A DNA stretch of 64,000 nucleotides from Aquipseudomonas alcaligenes. Its GTDB lineage: Bacteria > Pseudomonadota > Gammaproteobacteria > Pseudomonadales > Pseudomonadaceae. This document shows positions 26,378-35,329 of this stretch, piece after piece. How positions within the stretch are numbered: the first letter of the stretch is position 1; each line of letters opens with the position of its first letter. The position numbers and the translations under genes were made by a program. Under the pieces are notes generated by a model. It was not told the DNA's origin, made no database searches, and saw nothing but the letters and a program-made list of their open reading frames with translations. The stretch is from positions 1 to 64,000 of the forward strand of contig NZ_QJRX01000010.1 of NCBI RefSeq assembly GCF_003205495.1. The letters are read 5' to 3'.

Positions 26378-26540
26378 GTTGACCTCATGTTTGTTGTGGT
26401 TGTCATCGTGAGGGGTGCCTTGTGGGCACCTTGCGTGAAGCTATGCACGGCATATGCCGTGATCAAGCGCGAAACGCAGATCAGTGTAGAAGCTGTGGCG
26501 AGGCTGTAACTGCTTGTCGCAAATCTGAAAGTCTGGTCAG

Positions 26541-26581
26541 AAAAGCTGGCGCAGCGCCATCAGGCAGTGACGGCGCTGCGC
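26541..26581 (-). terminator. intrinsic terminator of the SIMPL gene
   Basis: On the minus strand a perfect 10-bp stem (GCGCAGCGCC / GGCGCTGCGC, 13-base loop) is followed by CAGCTTTTC. It starts 7 bases after the SIMPL gene stop and isolates it from dppA. Confidence 0.78.
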
Positions 26582-26587
26582 TTCGCA

Positions 26588-27301
26588 TCAGGGCAGCTGC
26601 ACCTCGATCATGCCATCGGCGCTCATGCTCACCTTGCTGGTGCCGGCCTCGATCTGCGGCGCGGCCTCGCTCTTGCTGAAGCTGCCGCGGTCCATGGCCA
26701 TGGCGTGCATCGGCATCACCGGCTGCAGGCCGCCGCTGTTGAGGTTGAGGTTGACCAGCTTGTAGGTCTTGCCGCCGAGGGCCTCGGTGGCCAGCTGGGC
26801 GCGGGCCTTGAAGGCCGTGACTGCCTGCTTGATCAACTGGTCTTCGCTGGCCTTGCGGCTGTCCTCGGCCACGGCGAAGTTCATCTCGGCCATCTTCAGC
26901 TCGCCCAGCAGGTCGGCGGACAGCTGCGCCAGGCGGGCGAACTCGGCGCTTTCCAGGCGCAGCTCGGCGCGCTCGCGCCAGGCGCCGATCTTGCTGCCTT
27001 CGTCCTCGTACACCGGGTAGCTGTGGCGGCTGCCCAGGCTGACCTTCACGCCCTGCACCTTGCGCGCCTTGTCGATGGCGGCGTTGAGGGTCTTGGTCAC
27101 GCCGGCGGCCAGTTCGGCCGGGTCGTCGTTCTGCGCCTCGGTGTAGAGGGTGACGTACATGCGGTCGTGGGCCACTTCCTGGCTGACCTCGGCGCGCAGC
27201 GAAATCTGGTTGTAGCGCGGCTCGTCGGCCAGGGCCGGCAGGCTGGCGAGACTGGCCAGGCCGAGGGCGAGGGTGGCGGCGAGACGGTTGAGTGCGTGCA
27301 T
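26588..27301 (-). CDS. SIMPL (DUF541) domain periplasmic protein
   Basis: A 237-residue protein with a signal peptide (about 1-25, ending ALA). The rest is the SIMPL/DUF541 domain, beginning YNQISLRAEVSQEVAHDRMYVTLYTEAQ, a fold seen in BP26/OMP28-type envelope proteins. The function is not established; some members are linked to oxidative stress resistance. It is divergent from roxS, which could mean shared redox control, but this is inference. Confidence 0.85.
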   Translation of the reverse strand: MHALNRLAATLALGLASLASLPALADEPRYNQISLRAEVSQEVAHDRMYVTLYTEAQNDDPAELAAGVTKTLNAAIDKARKVQGVKVSLGSRHSYPVYEDEGSKIGAWRERAELRLESAEFARLAQLSADLLGELKMAEMNFAVAEDSRKASEDQLIKQAVTAFKARAQLATEALGGKTYKLVNLNLNSGGLQPVMPMHAMAMDRGSFSKSEAAPQIEAGTSKVSMSADGMIEVQLP

Positions 27302-27452
27302 GGGAACTCCTTGCGGGTGGTTGTCCTTGAAGTTGACGAAGCTGTCAGACTATTCGGGTTGACGGCAGTTCGCAGATTTTCTTTTTCCAGTTGCCGGCCG
27401 CTTCGCGCTGCGTCCGGTTGCCGCAGGCAGACGGCCACCCCGGCGCTCTGGT

Positions 27453-27458
27453 TATACT
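27453..27458 (+). promoter_or_regulatory. candidate -10 element just upstream of roxS
   Basis: TATACT ends 6 bases before the roxS ATG at 27465. If it is used, transcription would start at or next to the start codon, giving a leaderless mRNA; no clear Shine-Dalgarno box is present. No good -35 is visible, so this is tentative. Confidence 0.3.
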
Positions 27459-27464
27459 CGGCGG

Positions 27465-28745
27465 ATGCCGACGACCTCTATCTACGCCCCCGTCCAGTTG
27501 CTCTCCGCCAGCCGGCAGAACCTCTGGCGTCTGACCCTGATCCGCCTGCTGGTGCTGGCCGCCCAGGGCGGCTCGGTGGGCATCGCCTACCTGTCCGGGC
27601 TGGTGCCGCTGCCCTGGCTGGCGCTGTGCATTACCCTGGGCATCTCCCTGGCCCTGTGCCTGCTCACCGCCCTGCGCCTGCGCGGGCCCTGGCCGGTGAC
27701 CGAGCTGGAATATACGGTGCAGCTGGCCTGTGACCTGGTGATCCACAGCGTGCTGTTGTACTACTCGGGCGGCCCGGCCAACCCCTTCGTCTCCTATTAC
27801 CTGGTGCCGCTGACCATCGCCGCGGCGACCCTGCCCTGGCTGCACACCATGGCCCTCTGCGGCCTGGGTCTGGCGGGCTACAGCGTGCTGCTGTTCTGGC
27901 CGCACCCGCTGGACATTCCCCTGGCCCAGCGCGAGTCCCTGCTGATCTACGGCATGTGGCTGTCGGTGGCCATGGCCGCGGTGCTGATCACCTTCTTCGC
28001 CGCCAAGATGGCCGGCGCCCTGCGTCGCCAGGATGAGCTGCTGGCGCTGCGCCGCGAGGAGGGCATGCGCGACCAGCAGCTGCTGGCCGTGGCCACCCAG
28101 GCCGCCGGCGCCGCCCACGAGCTGGGTACGCCGCTGGCGACCATGAGCGTGCTGCTCAAGGAGCTGCGCCAGGAGTACCGCGACAAGCCGGCCCTGCAGG
28201 ATGACCTGGCGTTGCTGCAGGAGCAGGTCAAGCTGTGCAAGGACACCCTGCAGCAGCTGGTACGCGCCGCCGAGGCCGACCGGCGCCAGGCGGTGTTCGA
28301 GCAGACCGCCGTGCAGTGGCTGGAGGCGACGCTGAACCGCTGGCACCTGATGCGCCCCGAGGCCACCTACCGCTTCCAGTGCCTGGGCGGAGGCAGTGTG
28401 CCGCGCCTGCTGCCGCCGGCCGACCTGACCCAGGCCCTGCTCAACCTGCTGAACAACGCCGCCGATGCCTGTCCGGACAAGCTCGACATCCGCCTGGACT
28501 GGGACGAGCAGTGGATCAGGCTGAACATCCGCGACCACGGCGCCGGTGTGCCGCTGGCCATCGCCGAGCAGATCGGCCGGCCGTTCTTCACCACCAAGGG
28601 CAAGGGCTTCGGCCTCGGCCTGTTCCTCAGCCAGGCCAGCGTGACGCGGGCCGGCGGCTCGGTGAAACTGTACAACCACGAAGAGGGCGGGACGCTGACG
28701 GAACTGCGCCTGCCTCGACTGTCCCCGGGAGACGAACATGAGTGA
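27465..28745 (+). CDS. roxS: redox-sensing histidine kinase RoxS (RegB/PrrB family)
   Basis: A 426-residue membrane kinase that, with RoxR, controls respiratory genes such as the cyanide-insensitive oxidase in Pseudomonas. The N-terminal part has about six transmembrane helices with the quinone-binding motif YYSGGPANPF (99-108). The H-box AAHELGTPLATM places the phospho-histidine at His218. Cys258 (VKLCKDTL) corresponds to the redox-active cysteine of RegB. N-box LLNNAADAC and G-box GKGFGLGLFLS complete the ATP domain. It overlaps roxR by 8 bases. Confidence 0.93.
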   Translation: MPTTSIYAPVQLLSASRQNLWRLTLIRLLVLAAQGGSVGIAYLSGLVPLPWLALCITLGISLALCLLTALRLRGPWPVTELEYTVQLACDLVIHSVLLYYSGGPANPFVSYYLVPLTIAAATLPWLHTMALCGLGLAGYSVLLFWPHPLDIPLAQRESLLIYGMWLSVAMAAVLITFFAAKMAGALRRQDELLALRREEGMRDQQLLAVATQAAGAAHELGTPLATMSVLLKELRQEYRDKPALQDDLALLQEQVKLCKDTLQQLVRAAEADRRQAVFEQTAVQWLEATLNRWHLMRPEATYRFQCLGGGSVPRLLPPADLTQALLNLLNNAADACPDKLDIRLDWDEQWIRLNIRDHGAGVPLAIAEQIGRPFFTTKGKGFGLGLFLSQASVTRAGGSVKLYNHEEGGTLTELRLPRLSPGDEHE

Positions 28746-29298
28746 CGAGCAAGCGATCGAGCAGGAAGACCAGCCGCACCTGTTGCTGGTGGATGACGAT
28801 GCCACCTTCACCCGCGTGATGGCGCGCGCCATGGACCGTCGCGGCCTGCGCGTCAGCGTGGCCAACTCGGCCGAGGAGGGCCTGGCCCTGGCCAAGGAAG
28901 ACCTGCCGGACTACGCCGTGGTCGACCTGAAGATGGAGGGCGACTCCGGCCTGGTGCTGCTGCCCAAGCTGCTGGAGCTGGATGCCGAGATGCGCGTGGT
29001 GATCCTCACCGGCTATTCCAGCATCGCCACCGCCGTGGAGGCGATCAAGCGCGGCGCCACCAACTACCTGTGCAAGCCGGCCGACGCCGACGACGTGCTC
29101 ACCGCGCTGCTCTCCGAGCATGCCGACCTCAACACCCTGGTGCCGGAAAACCCGATGTCGGTGGATCGCCTGCAGTGGGAGCACATCCAGCGCGTGCTGG
29201 CCGAGCACGATGGCAACATCTCCGCCACCGCCCGCGCCCTGGGCATGCACCGCCGCACCCTGCAACGCAAGCTGCAGAAACGCCCGGTACGGCGCTGA
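28738..29298 (+). CDS. roxR: response regulator RoxR (RegA/PrrA family)
   Basis: A 186-residue two-domain regulator. The receiver domain (about 13-125) has acidic Asp19-Asp20-Asp21 and the phospho-acceptor Asp63 (VVDLKM), with Thr and Lys conserved (ILTGYSS, CKPAD). The C-terminal Fis-type HTH (about 145-183, GNISATARALGMHRRTLQRKLQK) binds DNA, as in RegA/PrrA. Partner kinase RoxS is immediately upstream, with overlapping reading frames. A hairpin without a T-run (29307-29332) follows. Confidence 0.95.
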   Translation: MSDEQAIEQEDQPHLLLVDDDATFTRVMARAMDRRGLRVSVANSAEEGLALAKEDLPDYAVVDLKMEGDSGLVLLPKLLELDAEMRVVILTGYSSIATAVEAIKRGATNYLCKPADADDVLTALLSEHADLNTLVPENPMSVDRLQWEHIQRVLAEHDGNISATARALGMHRRTLQRKLQKRPVRR

Positions 29299-29306
29299 GT
29301 CCGTCG

Positions 29307-29332
29307 CGGGCGGCCGCTTCCTGCGCCGCCCG
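29307..29332 (+). terminator. possible terminator hairpin after roxR
   Basis: CGGGCGGC / GCCGCCCG is a perfect 8-bp stem with a 10-base loop, 8 bases after the roxR stop. There is no T-run directly after it, so termination would be weak. Confidence 0.3.
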
Positions 29333-29409
29333 GCTGACAGCCTGGCGAAAGGATTTTTCCCGACACTCGCGGTTATCATTTGCCGCCTGATCAAGCAGTC
29401 GGGGCCGCC

Positions 29410-30339
29410 ATGCTCGCCGTTTTCGCCATCACCGCCCCGGTGTTCGCCATGCTGTTCCTCGGCGTGGTGCTCAGGCGCCTGGGGCTGATCGACGCGCACT
29501 TCATCCACACCGCCTCAGCCCTGGTGTTCAACGTCAGCATGCCGGTCATGCTGTTTCTCGCCATCCTGCATGCCGATCTGTCGACCGCGCTGCAGCCGGC
29601 GCTGCTCGGCTACTTCCTGCTGGCCACCCTGCTCGGCTTCCTGCTGGCCTGGGGCTGGGCCATCCTGCGCGTGCCGCGGGTCGAGCGTGGGGTCTACGTG
29701 CAAGGGGCGTTTCGCGGCAACAACGGCATCATCGGCCTGGCCCTGGCTACCAGTCTTTACGGCGACTACGGCCTGTCGCTGGGCGGCATCCTCGGCGGCG
29801 TGGTGATCCTCAGCTACAACACCCTCTCGGTGATCGTGCTGGAGGTGTACAACCCCAACGCTCGTGCCAGCGCCCGGAGCATCCTCGTGGGCGTCCTGCG
29901 CAATCCGCTGATCCTCGGTGTGCTGGCGGCCATTCCGTTCGCCTACTGGCAGGTGCGCCTGCCGGCCTGGCTGAGCACCTCCGGCGAGTACCTGGCGCAG
30001 CTGACCCTGCCGCTGGCGCTGCTCTGCATCGGCGGTACCCTGTCGCTGGTCGCACTGCGCGCCAGCAGCGGCCTGGCCATCGGTGCCAGCCTGCTGAAGA
30101 TGGTCTGGCTCCCGCTCCTCGCCACGCTCGGCGCCTTCGCCCTGGGCTTTCGCGATGCCGAGCTGGCGATTCTCTTCCTCTACTTCGCCAGCCCCACGGC
30201 GGCAGCCAGCTTCGTCATGGCCAGGGCCGCCGGCGGCAACGCCGAGCTGGCGGCGGCGATCATCGTGATCACCACGCTGGCGGCGGTGTTCACCACCAAC
30301 CTCGGCCTGTTCGTGCTGCGCTGGGGGGGCTGGATCTAG
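29410..30339 (+). CDS. AEC family transporter
   Basis: A 309-residue inner-membrane protein with about ten transmembrane helices, of the auxin-efflux-carrier family. Recognisable blocks are VFAMLFLGVVLRRLGLI at the N terminus and the RGNNGIIGLALATSLYGDYG helix-break motif. Bacterial members move small carboxylates or are uncharacterised. The ATG at 29410 fits the family start. Its stop overlaps the stop of the next, convergent gene by 4 bases (CTAG). Confidence 0.85.
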   Translation: MLAVFAITAPVFAMLFLGVVLRRLGLIDAHFIHTASALVFNVSMPVMLFLAILHADLSTALQPALLGYFLLATLLGFLLAWGWAILRVPRVERGVYVQGAFRGNNGIIGLALATSLYGDYGLSLGGILGGVVILSYNTLSVIVLEVYNPNARASARSILVGVLRNPLILGVLAAIPFAYWQVRLPAWLSTSGEYLAQLTLPLALLCIGGTLSLVALRASSGLAIGASLLKMVWLPLLATLGAFALGFRDAELAILFLYFASPTAAASFVMARAAGGNAELAAAIIVITTLAAVFTTNLGLFVLRWGGWI

Positions 30340-30719
30340 GCCTGCTCGGCCTGCCAGGCATCTACCACTTCCTGGGCGGCGCGGAACGCGTCGATGGCCG
30401 CCGGCACGCCGGCGTAGACGGCGCAATGCAGCAGGGCCTCGCGGATTTCCTCCACGCTGCAGCCACTGTTCAGCGCGCCGCGCACGTGGCCCTTGAGTTC
30501 CTGCGGGCACTTCAGCGCGGTCAGCGCGGCCAGGGTGATCAGGCTGCGGGTCTTGCGCTCCAGCACGCCGCGGGTCCAGACGCCGCCCCAGGCGTGCTGG
30601 TTGACGAAGTCCTGCAGCGGCTGGGTGAAGTCGGTGGCGTTGTGCAGGGCGCGGTCGACGAAGGCGTCGCCCATCACTTCGCGGCGCACCTGTTCGCCGG
30701 CTTTGGCGTTGTCGTTCAT
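30336..30719 (-). CDS. carboxymuconolactone decarboxylase family protein (PcaC-like)
   Basis: A 127-residue protein of the CMD/AhpD superfamily. VRREVMGDAFVDRALHNATDF at the start and WTRGVLERKTRSLITLAALTAL later are close to gamma-carboxymuconolactone decarboxylase. Only one Cys is in the active helix (LHCAVYAG), without the CxxC of AhpD peroxidases. No other protocatechuate-pathway genes are nearby, so a true PcaC role is uncertain. Followed by the convergent AEC gene. Confidence 0.82.
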   Translation of the reverse strand: MNDNAKAGEQVRREVMGDAFVDRALHNATDFTQPLQDFVNQHAWGGVWTRGVLERKTRSLITLAALTALKCPQELKGHVRGALNSGCSVEEIREALLHCAVYAGVPAAIDAFRAAQEVVDAWQAEQA

Positions 30720-30735
30720 TGCGGGTCTCCGTGGC

Positions 30736-31821
30736 TCAGCGCTGGCGATGCCAGGCGCGGGCGCCGATGACCGCCAGGGTCACGGCGGTGAGCGGCAGGA
30801 CGAAGGTCAGCATGGCTTGCTGGAAGGCGCCGAGCCAGGGGGCGCCGCTGCTGTTGAAGATCAGGTAGGCGGTGTACAGGGCGTAGTAGCCGACGAACAG
30901 GGCGCCTTCCCAGCGATTGATCGAATAGCCGTTGAAGAAGATCGGCAGGCAGGCGATGGCCACCGCGATCATCACCGGGAAGTCGAAGGCCAGGGCGTTG
31001 GCGGCCACCGGGATGGCGCTGGGCGATACCAGCGAGGCCAGGCCCAGCACGCAGAGCAGGTTGAAGATGTTGCTGCCGACGATGTTGCCCACGGCGATGT
31101 CACGCTCGCCCTTGAAGGCCGCCATCACCGAGGTGGCCAGCTCCGGCAGCGAGGTGCCCACTGCGACCACGGTCAGGCCGATCACCAGTTCCGACATGCC
31201 CAGGGCGCGGGCCAGCTGCACGGCACCCTCGACCAGGAAGTTGGCACCGCCGACCAGCAGCGCCAGGCCGGCGATCACCAGCGCCGCGTTGATGGCCCAG
31301 GCATAGGGCTTGGGCGTCTCGTGCAGGCCATACTCGTCCTCGAATTCGTCTACACCCTCCGCCTTCTTCTCGCGGCGGCTGCTGATGATCAGGAAGGCGG
31401 TGTAGGCGAGGATGCCGCCGAACAGCAGGGCACCGTCCAGGCGGCTCAGGCTGCCGTCCCAGGCCAGGGCCCAGGTGACCAGGCTGGCGCCGATCATGAT
31501 CGGCACGTCGAGGCGGATCAGCTGGCGCGACACCAGCAGCGGTGCGACCAGGGCAGTGACGCCGAGGATCAGCAGGACGTTGGCGATATTGCTGCCGACC
31601 ACGTTGCCGATGGCCAAGTCGCCGCTGCCGTCCAGGGCGGCCTGTACGCTGACGGCGGTCTCCGGCGCGCTGGTGCCGAAGGCCACCACGGTGAGGCCGA
31701 TGATCAGCGGCGGGATGCCGAACTGGGCGGCCAGGCGGGCCGCACCACGTACCAGCACCTCGGCGCCGGCCACCAGCAGCACCAGGCCGGCGATCAGGTA
31801 GACGAAAGTCATCAGGGTCAT
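30736..31821 (-). CDS. calcium/sodium antiporter (CaCA family, YrbG-like)
   Basis: A 361-residue membrane antiporter with two inverted halves of about five helices. Each half carries the alpha-repeat signature: GLTVVAFGTSAPETAVSVQAA with GNVVGSNIANVLLILG, and GLTVVAVGTSLPELATSVMAA with GNIVGSNIFNLLCVLG. The linker (about 145-165) is acidic. Start at 31821 is chosen because AAGGAG lies 6 bases upstream. CMD gene follows after 16 bases. Confidence 0.92.
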   Translation of the reverse strand: MTLMTFVYLIAGLVLLVAGAEVLVRGAARLAAQFGIPPLIIGLTVVAFGTSAPETAVSVQAALDGSGDLAIGNVVGSNIANVLLILGVTALVAPLLVSRQLIRLDVPIMIGASLVTWALAWDGSLSRLDGALLFGGILAYTAFLIISSRREKKAEGVDEFEDEYGLHETPKPYAWAINAALVIAGLALLVGGANFLVEGAVQLARALGMSELVIGLTVVAVGTSLPELATSVMAAFKGERDIAVGNIVGSNIFNLLCVLGLASLVSPSAIPVAANALAFDFPVMIAVAIACLPIFFNGYSINRWEGALFVGYYALYTAYLIFNSSGAPWLGAFQQAMLTFVLPLTAVTLAVIGARAWHRQR

Positions 31822-31901
31822 GCTGAGCTCCTTGCGCAAAATCGCCAGAGCATAGCCAAGCGCGGGTGTTGCGTGCAGCCCCCTGAGTGTTGCGCCTTGC
31901 T

Positions 31902-32354
31902 TCAGTCGTCCAGGCTTTCCACGCGTACCTGCACCACGCCGGCGCGCAGCATGTCCAGCTGTTTGGCGGCGGCCTGCGACAGGTCGATCAGGCGCCCACG
32001 GCCGTGCGGGCCGCGGTCGGTGATGCGTACCTCCACCGAGCGTTCGTTGCTCAGGTTGGTGACCTTGACCCGGGTGCCGAACGGCAGCTCGCGGTGGGCG
32101 GCGGTGAAGGCGTTGTTGTTCAGCCGTTCGCCGCTGGCGGTGCGCCGGCCATGGTGGCGCGAGGCATAGTAGGAAGCCTTGCCCACGGCCTGGTAGCTGG
32201 GGGCGGGCCTGGGTTTGGCGACCGGTGCCGGTGCCTTGACCACCGGCACGCTTTTGGGCGTCGGCGCGGGTGCCTGCGCCGGCTGCACGGCGGGCTGGCT
32301 GGCGCAGCCGGCCAGCAGGGCCAGGGGCAGGATGAAAGTCGCGATCTTGTGCAT
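31902..32354 (-). CDS. short RlpA-like lipoprotein (double-psi beta-barrel)
   Basis: A 150-residue lipoprotein. The lipobox LAGC puts the lipidated Cys at about residue 16, followed by a proline/alanine-rich linker and the RlpA double-psi barrel domain (about 60-145) with GKASYYASRHHGRRTASGERLN and VRITDRGPHGRGRLIDLS. The SPOR domain of full-length septal RlpA (about 340 residues) is absent, so it is a second RlpA-type protein. It may bind or cleave denuded peptidoglycan. Start at 32354 (MHKIATF); just downstream of the gatB terminator. Confidence 0.85.
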   Translation of the reverse strand: MHKIATFILPLALLAGCASQPAVQPAQAPAPTPKSVPVVKAPAPVAKPRPAPSYQAVGKASYYASRHHGRRTASGERLNNNAFTAAHRELPFGTRVKVTNLSNERSVEVRITDRGPHGRGRLIDLSQAAAKQLDMLRAGVVQVRVESLDD

Positions 32355-32361
32355 GGCGGCT

Positions 32362-32394
32362 CCCGGAAAAAGCAACGCCGGGTGGCCCCGGCGT
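32362..32394 (-). terminator. intrinsic terminator of gatCAB
   Basis: ACGCCGGG / CCCGGCGT stem (32375-32394) with a 4-base loop, followed on the minus strand by TGCTTTTTCC. It lies 7 bases after the gatB stop. Confidence 0.88.
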
Positions 32395-32401
32395 CGCGCT
32401 C

Positions 32402-33850
32402 TTAGTTTTCGAGCTTCTTCTTCAGCAGCTCGTTGACCTGGCCGGGGTTGGCCTTGCCCTTGGAGGCTTTCATCGCCTGGCCGACGAAGAAGCCGAACAT
32501 CTTGCCGCGCTTGGCCTCGTCGGCGGCGCGGTACTGCTCGACCTGCTCGGCGTTGGCCGCCAGCACTTCATCCAGCATGGCCTCGATGGCGCCGCTGTCG
32601 GTGACCTGCTTGAGGCCCTTGGCTTCGATGATTGCGTCGGCGGATTCGCCTTCGCCGGCGGCCAGGGCTTCGAACACCATCTTGGCGATCTTGCCGCTGA
32701 TGGTGTTGTCCTTGATGCGCAGGATCATGCCGCCCAGTTGTTCGGCCGAAACCGGCGACTGCTCGATGTCCAGGTTGTCCTTGTTGAGCAGGCTGGACAG
32801 CTCGCCCATCACCCAGTTGGCGGCCAGCTTGGCGTCGCCGCAGGCCTTCTGCACGGCTTCGAAGTAGTCGGCCATCTCGCGGCTGGCGGAGAGCACGCTG
32901 GCGTCATAGGCGGACAGGCCGTAGTCGTTCTGGAAGCGCTCGCGCTTCTGGTTCGGCAGCTCCGGCAGGGCGGCGCGCACCTCGTCGAGGAAGCTCTGCT
33001 CGACCACCACCGGCAGCAGGTCGGGGCAGGGGAAGTAACGGTAGTCGTTGGCTTCTTCCTTGCCACGCATGGAGCGGGTCTCGTCCTTGTTCGGATCGTA
33101 CAGGCGGGTTTCCTGCACCACCTTGCCGCCGTCCTCGATCAGCTCGATCTGGCGCTGGATCTCGTGGTTGATCGCCTTCTCGATGAAGCGGAAGGAGTTG
33201 ACGTTCTTGATCTCGGCGCGGGTGCCGAAGGCTTCCTGGCCTTTCGGGCGCACGGACACGTTGCAGTCGCAGCGCAGCGAACCCTCGGCCATGTTGCCGT
33301 CGCAGATGCCGAGGTAACGCACCAGTGCGTGGATGGCCTTGACATAGGCCACCGCTTCCTTGGCGCTGCGGATGTCCGGCTCGGAAACGATCTCCAGCAG
33401 CGGCGTGCCGGCGCGGTTGAGGTCGATGCCGCTCATGCCGTGGAAGTCTTCGTGCAGGCTCTTGCCGGCGTCCTCTTCCAGGTGCGCGCGGGTGATGCCG
33501 ATGCGCTTGACGGTGCCGTCATCCAGGGTGATGTCCAGGTGGCCCTTGCCAACGATGGGGTGGTCCATCTGGCTGGTCTGGTAGCCCTTGGGCAGGTCCG
33601 GGTAGAAGTAGTTCTTACGGGCGAAGACGTTCTGCGGCGCGATCTCGGCGTCGATCGCCAGGCCGAACTTGCAGGCCATGCGCACGGCCTCGGCATTCAG
33701 CACCGGCAGGGTGCCGGGCATGCCCAGGTCGATCAGGCTGGCCTGGGTGTTGGGCTCGGCGCCGAAGGTGGTGGCGCTGCCGGAGAAGATCTTCGATTGG
33801 GTGCTGAGCTGGGCGTGGATTTCCAGCCCGATCACGGTTTCCCATTGCAT
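32402..33850 (-). CDS. gatB: Asp/Glu-tRNA amidotransferase subunit B
   Basis: A 482-residue subunit of GatCAB, which converts Asp-tRNA(Asn) (and Glu-tRNA(Gln) where needed) to the amide form. N-terminal blocks ETVIGLEIHAQLSTQSKIFSGS and FARKNYFYPDLPKGYQTSQMDHP are diagnostic; the C-terminal YqeY-like tail is present. Pseudomonas lacks AsnRS and makes Asn-tRNA by this route. It follows gatA by 11 bases. Confidence 0.97.
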   Translation of the reverse strand: MQWETVIGLEIHAQLSTQSKIFSGSATTFGAEPNTQASLIDLGMPGTLPVLNAEAVRMACKFGLAIDAEIAPQNVFARKNYFYPDLPKGYQTSQMDHPIVGKGHLDITLDDGTVKRIGITRAHLEEDAGKSLHEDFHGMSGIDLNRAGTPLLEIVSEPDIRSAKEAVAYVKAIHALVRYLGICDGNMAEGSLRCDCNVSVRPKGQEAFGTRAEIKNVNSFRFIEKAINHEIQRQIELIEDGGKVVQETRLYDPNKDETRSMRGKEEANDYRYFPCPDLLPVVVEQSFLDEVRAALPELPNQKRERFQNDYGLSAYDASVLSASREMADYFEAVQKACGDAKLAANWVMGELSSLLNKDNLDIEQSPVSAEQLGGMILRIKDNTISGKIAKMVFEALAAGEGESADAIIEAKGLKQVTDSGAIEAMLDEVLAANAEQVEQYRAADEAKRGKMFGFFVGQAMKASKGKANPGQVNELLKKKLEN

Positions 33851-33861
33851 TGCGGTTGTCC

Positions 33862-35313
33862 TCAGAATCCGGTCGGGGCTTGGCGGTGCCAGTCAGTTAC
33901 CTGCTGGTACTGGTGCGCCACGTTGAGCAGGCGACCTTCCTGGAAGTAGGGGGCGAGCAGCTGCACGCCGACCGGCAGGCCGTCGACGAAGCCGGCGGGC
34001 ATGGACAGCCCCGGCAGGCCGGCGAGGTTGGCGGTGATGGTGTAGATGTCTTCCAGGTACTCGGCGACCGGGTCGTTGTTCTTCGCGCCGATCTGCCAGG
34101 CCAGGTTCGGCGTGGTCGGGCCGAGAATCACGTCGACCTCGTTGAAAGCGGCGACGAAGTCGTTCTTGATCAGCCGGCGGATCTGCTGGGCCTTGATGTA
34201 GTAGGCGTCGTAGTAGCCGGCGGACAGCGCATAGGTGCCGACCATGATGCGCCGCTTCACTTCCGCGCCGAAGCCTTCGCCACGCGAGCGCTTGTACAGG
34301 TCTTCGAGGTTCTGCGGGTTCTCGCAGCGGTAGCCGAAACGCACGCCGTCGAAGCGCGACAGGTTGGAGCTGGCTTCCGCCGGCGCGATCACGTAGTAGG
34401 CGGGAATGGCGTGCTGCATATTCGGCAGGGAAATCTCTTTGACGGTGGCGCCGAGCTTCTTCAGCTCCTCGACCACGGCCATGACCTTCTCGCCGATGCG
34501 CGCGTCGAGGCCGGCACCGAAGTATTCCTTGGGCAGGCCGATGCGCAGGCCGGCCAGCGGCTGGCTCAGGGCGGCCAGGTAGTCATCCACCGGGGCGTCG
34601 ACGCAGGTGCTGTCCTTCGGGTCGAAGCCGGCCATGGCGCCCAGCAGCAGGGCGCAGTCCTCGGCAGTGCGGGCCAGCGGGCCGCCCTGGTCGAGGCTGG
34701 AGGCGTAGGCGATCATGCCCCAGCGGGAGACGCGGCCGTAGGTGGGCTTGATCCCGGTGAGGTTGGTGAAGGCGGCGGGCTGGCGGATCGAGCCGCCGGT
34801 ATCGGTGCCGGTGGCGGCGGGCAGCAGGCGCGCGGCCACGGCAGCAGCGGAGCCGCCGGAGGAGCCGCCCGGCACGCGGGTCAGGTCCCAGGGGTTCTTC
34901 ACCGGGCCGTAGTGGCTGGATTCGTTGGCCGAGCCCATGGCGAATTCGTCCATGTTCAGCTTGCCGAGGGTCACGGTGCCGGCGGCGGCCAGTTTCTCGA
35001 CCACGGTGGCGTTGTACGGTGCCTTGAAGCCGGTGAGGATCTTCGAGGCGCAGCTGGTCAGTACGCCCTGGGTGCAGAACAGGTCCTTGTGGCCGATCGG
35101 CGCGCCGAGCAGGGCGCCGTCTTCGCCTGCCGCGCGGCGGGCGTCGGCGGCTTGCGCCTGGGCACGGGCCAGCTCTTCGGTCACGGTGATGAAGCTGTTC
35201 AGTTTCGGGTCGAGCTGGGCGATGCGCGCCAGCAGGGCGCCGGTCAGCTCCACGGAGGAGAAGGTCTTGTCCTTCAGGCCGCGGGCGATCTCAGCCAGGG
35301 TCAGTTGATGCAT
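33862..35313 (-). CDS. gatA: Asp/Glu-tRNA amidotransferase subunit A (amidase)
   Basis: A 483-residue amidase-signature enzyme. The triad is visible: Lys76 (GHKDLF), Ser151 and Ser175 (in GGSSGGSAAAV and TDTGGSIRQPA). It releases ammonia from glutamine or asparagine for GatB. The start at 35313 (MHQLTLAEI) is the family start and has a purine-rich box upstream. Middle gene of gatCAB. Confidence 0.97.
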   Translation of the reverse strand: MHQLTLAEIARGLKDKTFSSVELTGALLARIAQLDPKLNSFITVTEELARAQAQAADARRAAGEDGALLGAPIGHKDLFCTQGVLTSCASKILTGFKAPYNATVVEKLAAAGTVTLGKLNMDEFAMGSANESSHYGPVKNPWDLTRVPGGSSGGSAAAVAARLLPAATGTDTGGSIRQPAAFTNLTGIKPTYGRVSRWGMIAYASSLDQGGPLARTAEDCALLLGAMAGFDPKDSTCVDAPVDDYLAALSQPLAGLRIGLPKEYFGAGLDARIGEKVMAVVEELKKLGATVKEISLPNMQHAIPAYYVIAPAEASSNLSRFDGVRFGYRCENPQNLEDLYKRSRGEGFGAEVKRRIMVGTYALSAGYYDAYYIKAQQIRRLIKNDFVAAFNEVDVILGPTTPNLAWQIGAKNNDPVAEYLEDIYTITANLAGLPGLSMPAGFVDGLPVGVQLLAPYFQEGRLLNVAHQYQQVTDWHRQAPTGF

Positions 35314-35329
35314 GGGGAACCCTTTCCTT

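Noticed and set aside
29307..29332. Hairpin after roxR as a strong terminator
   Set aside because: The stem is good but there is no T-run, so it is listed only with low confidence.
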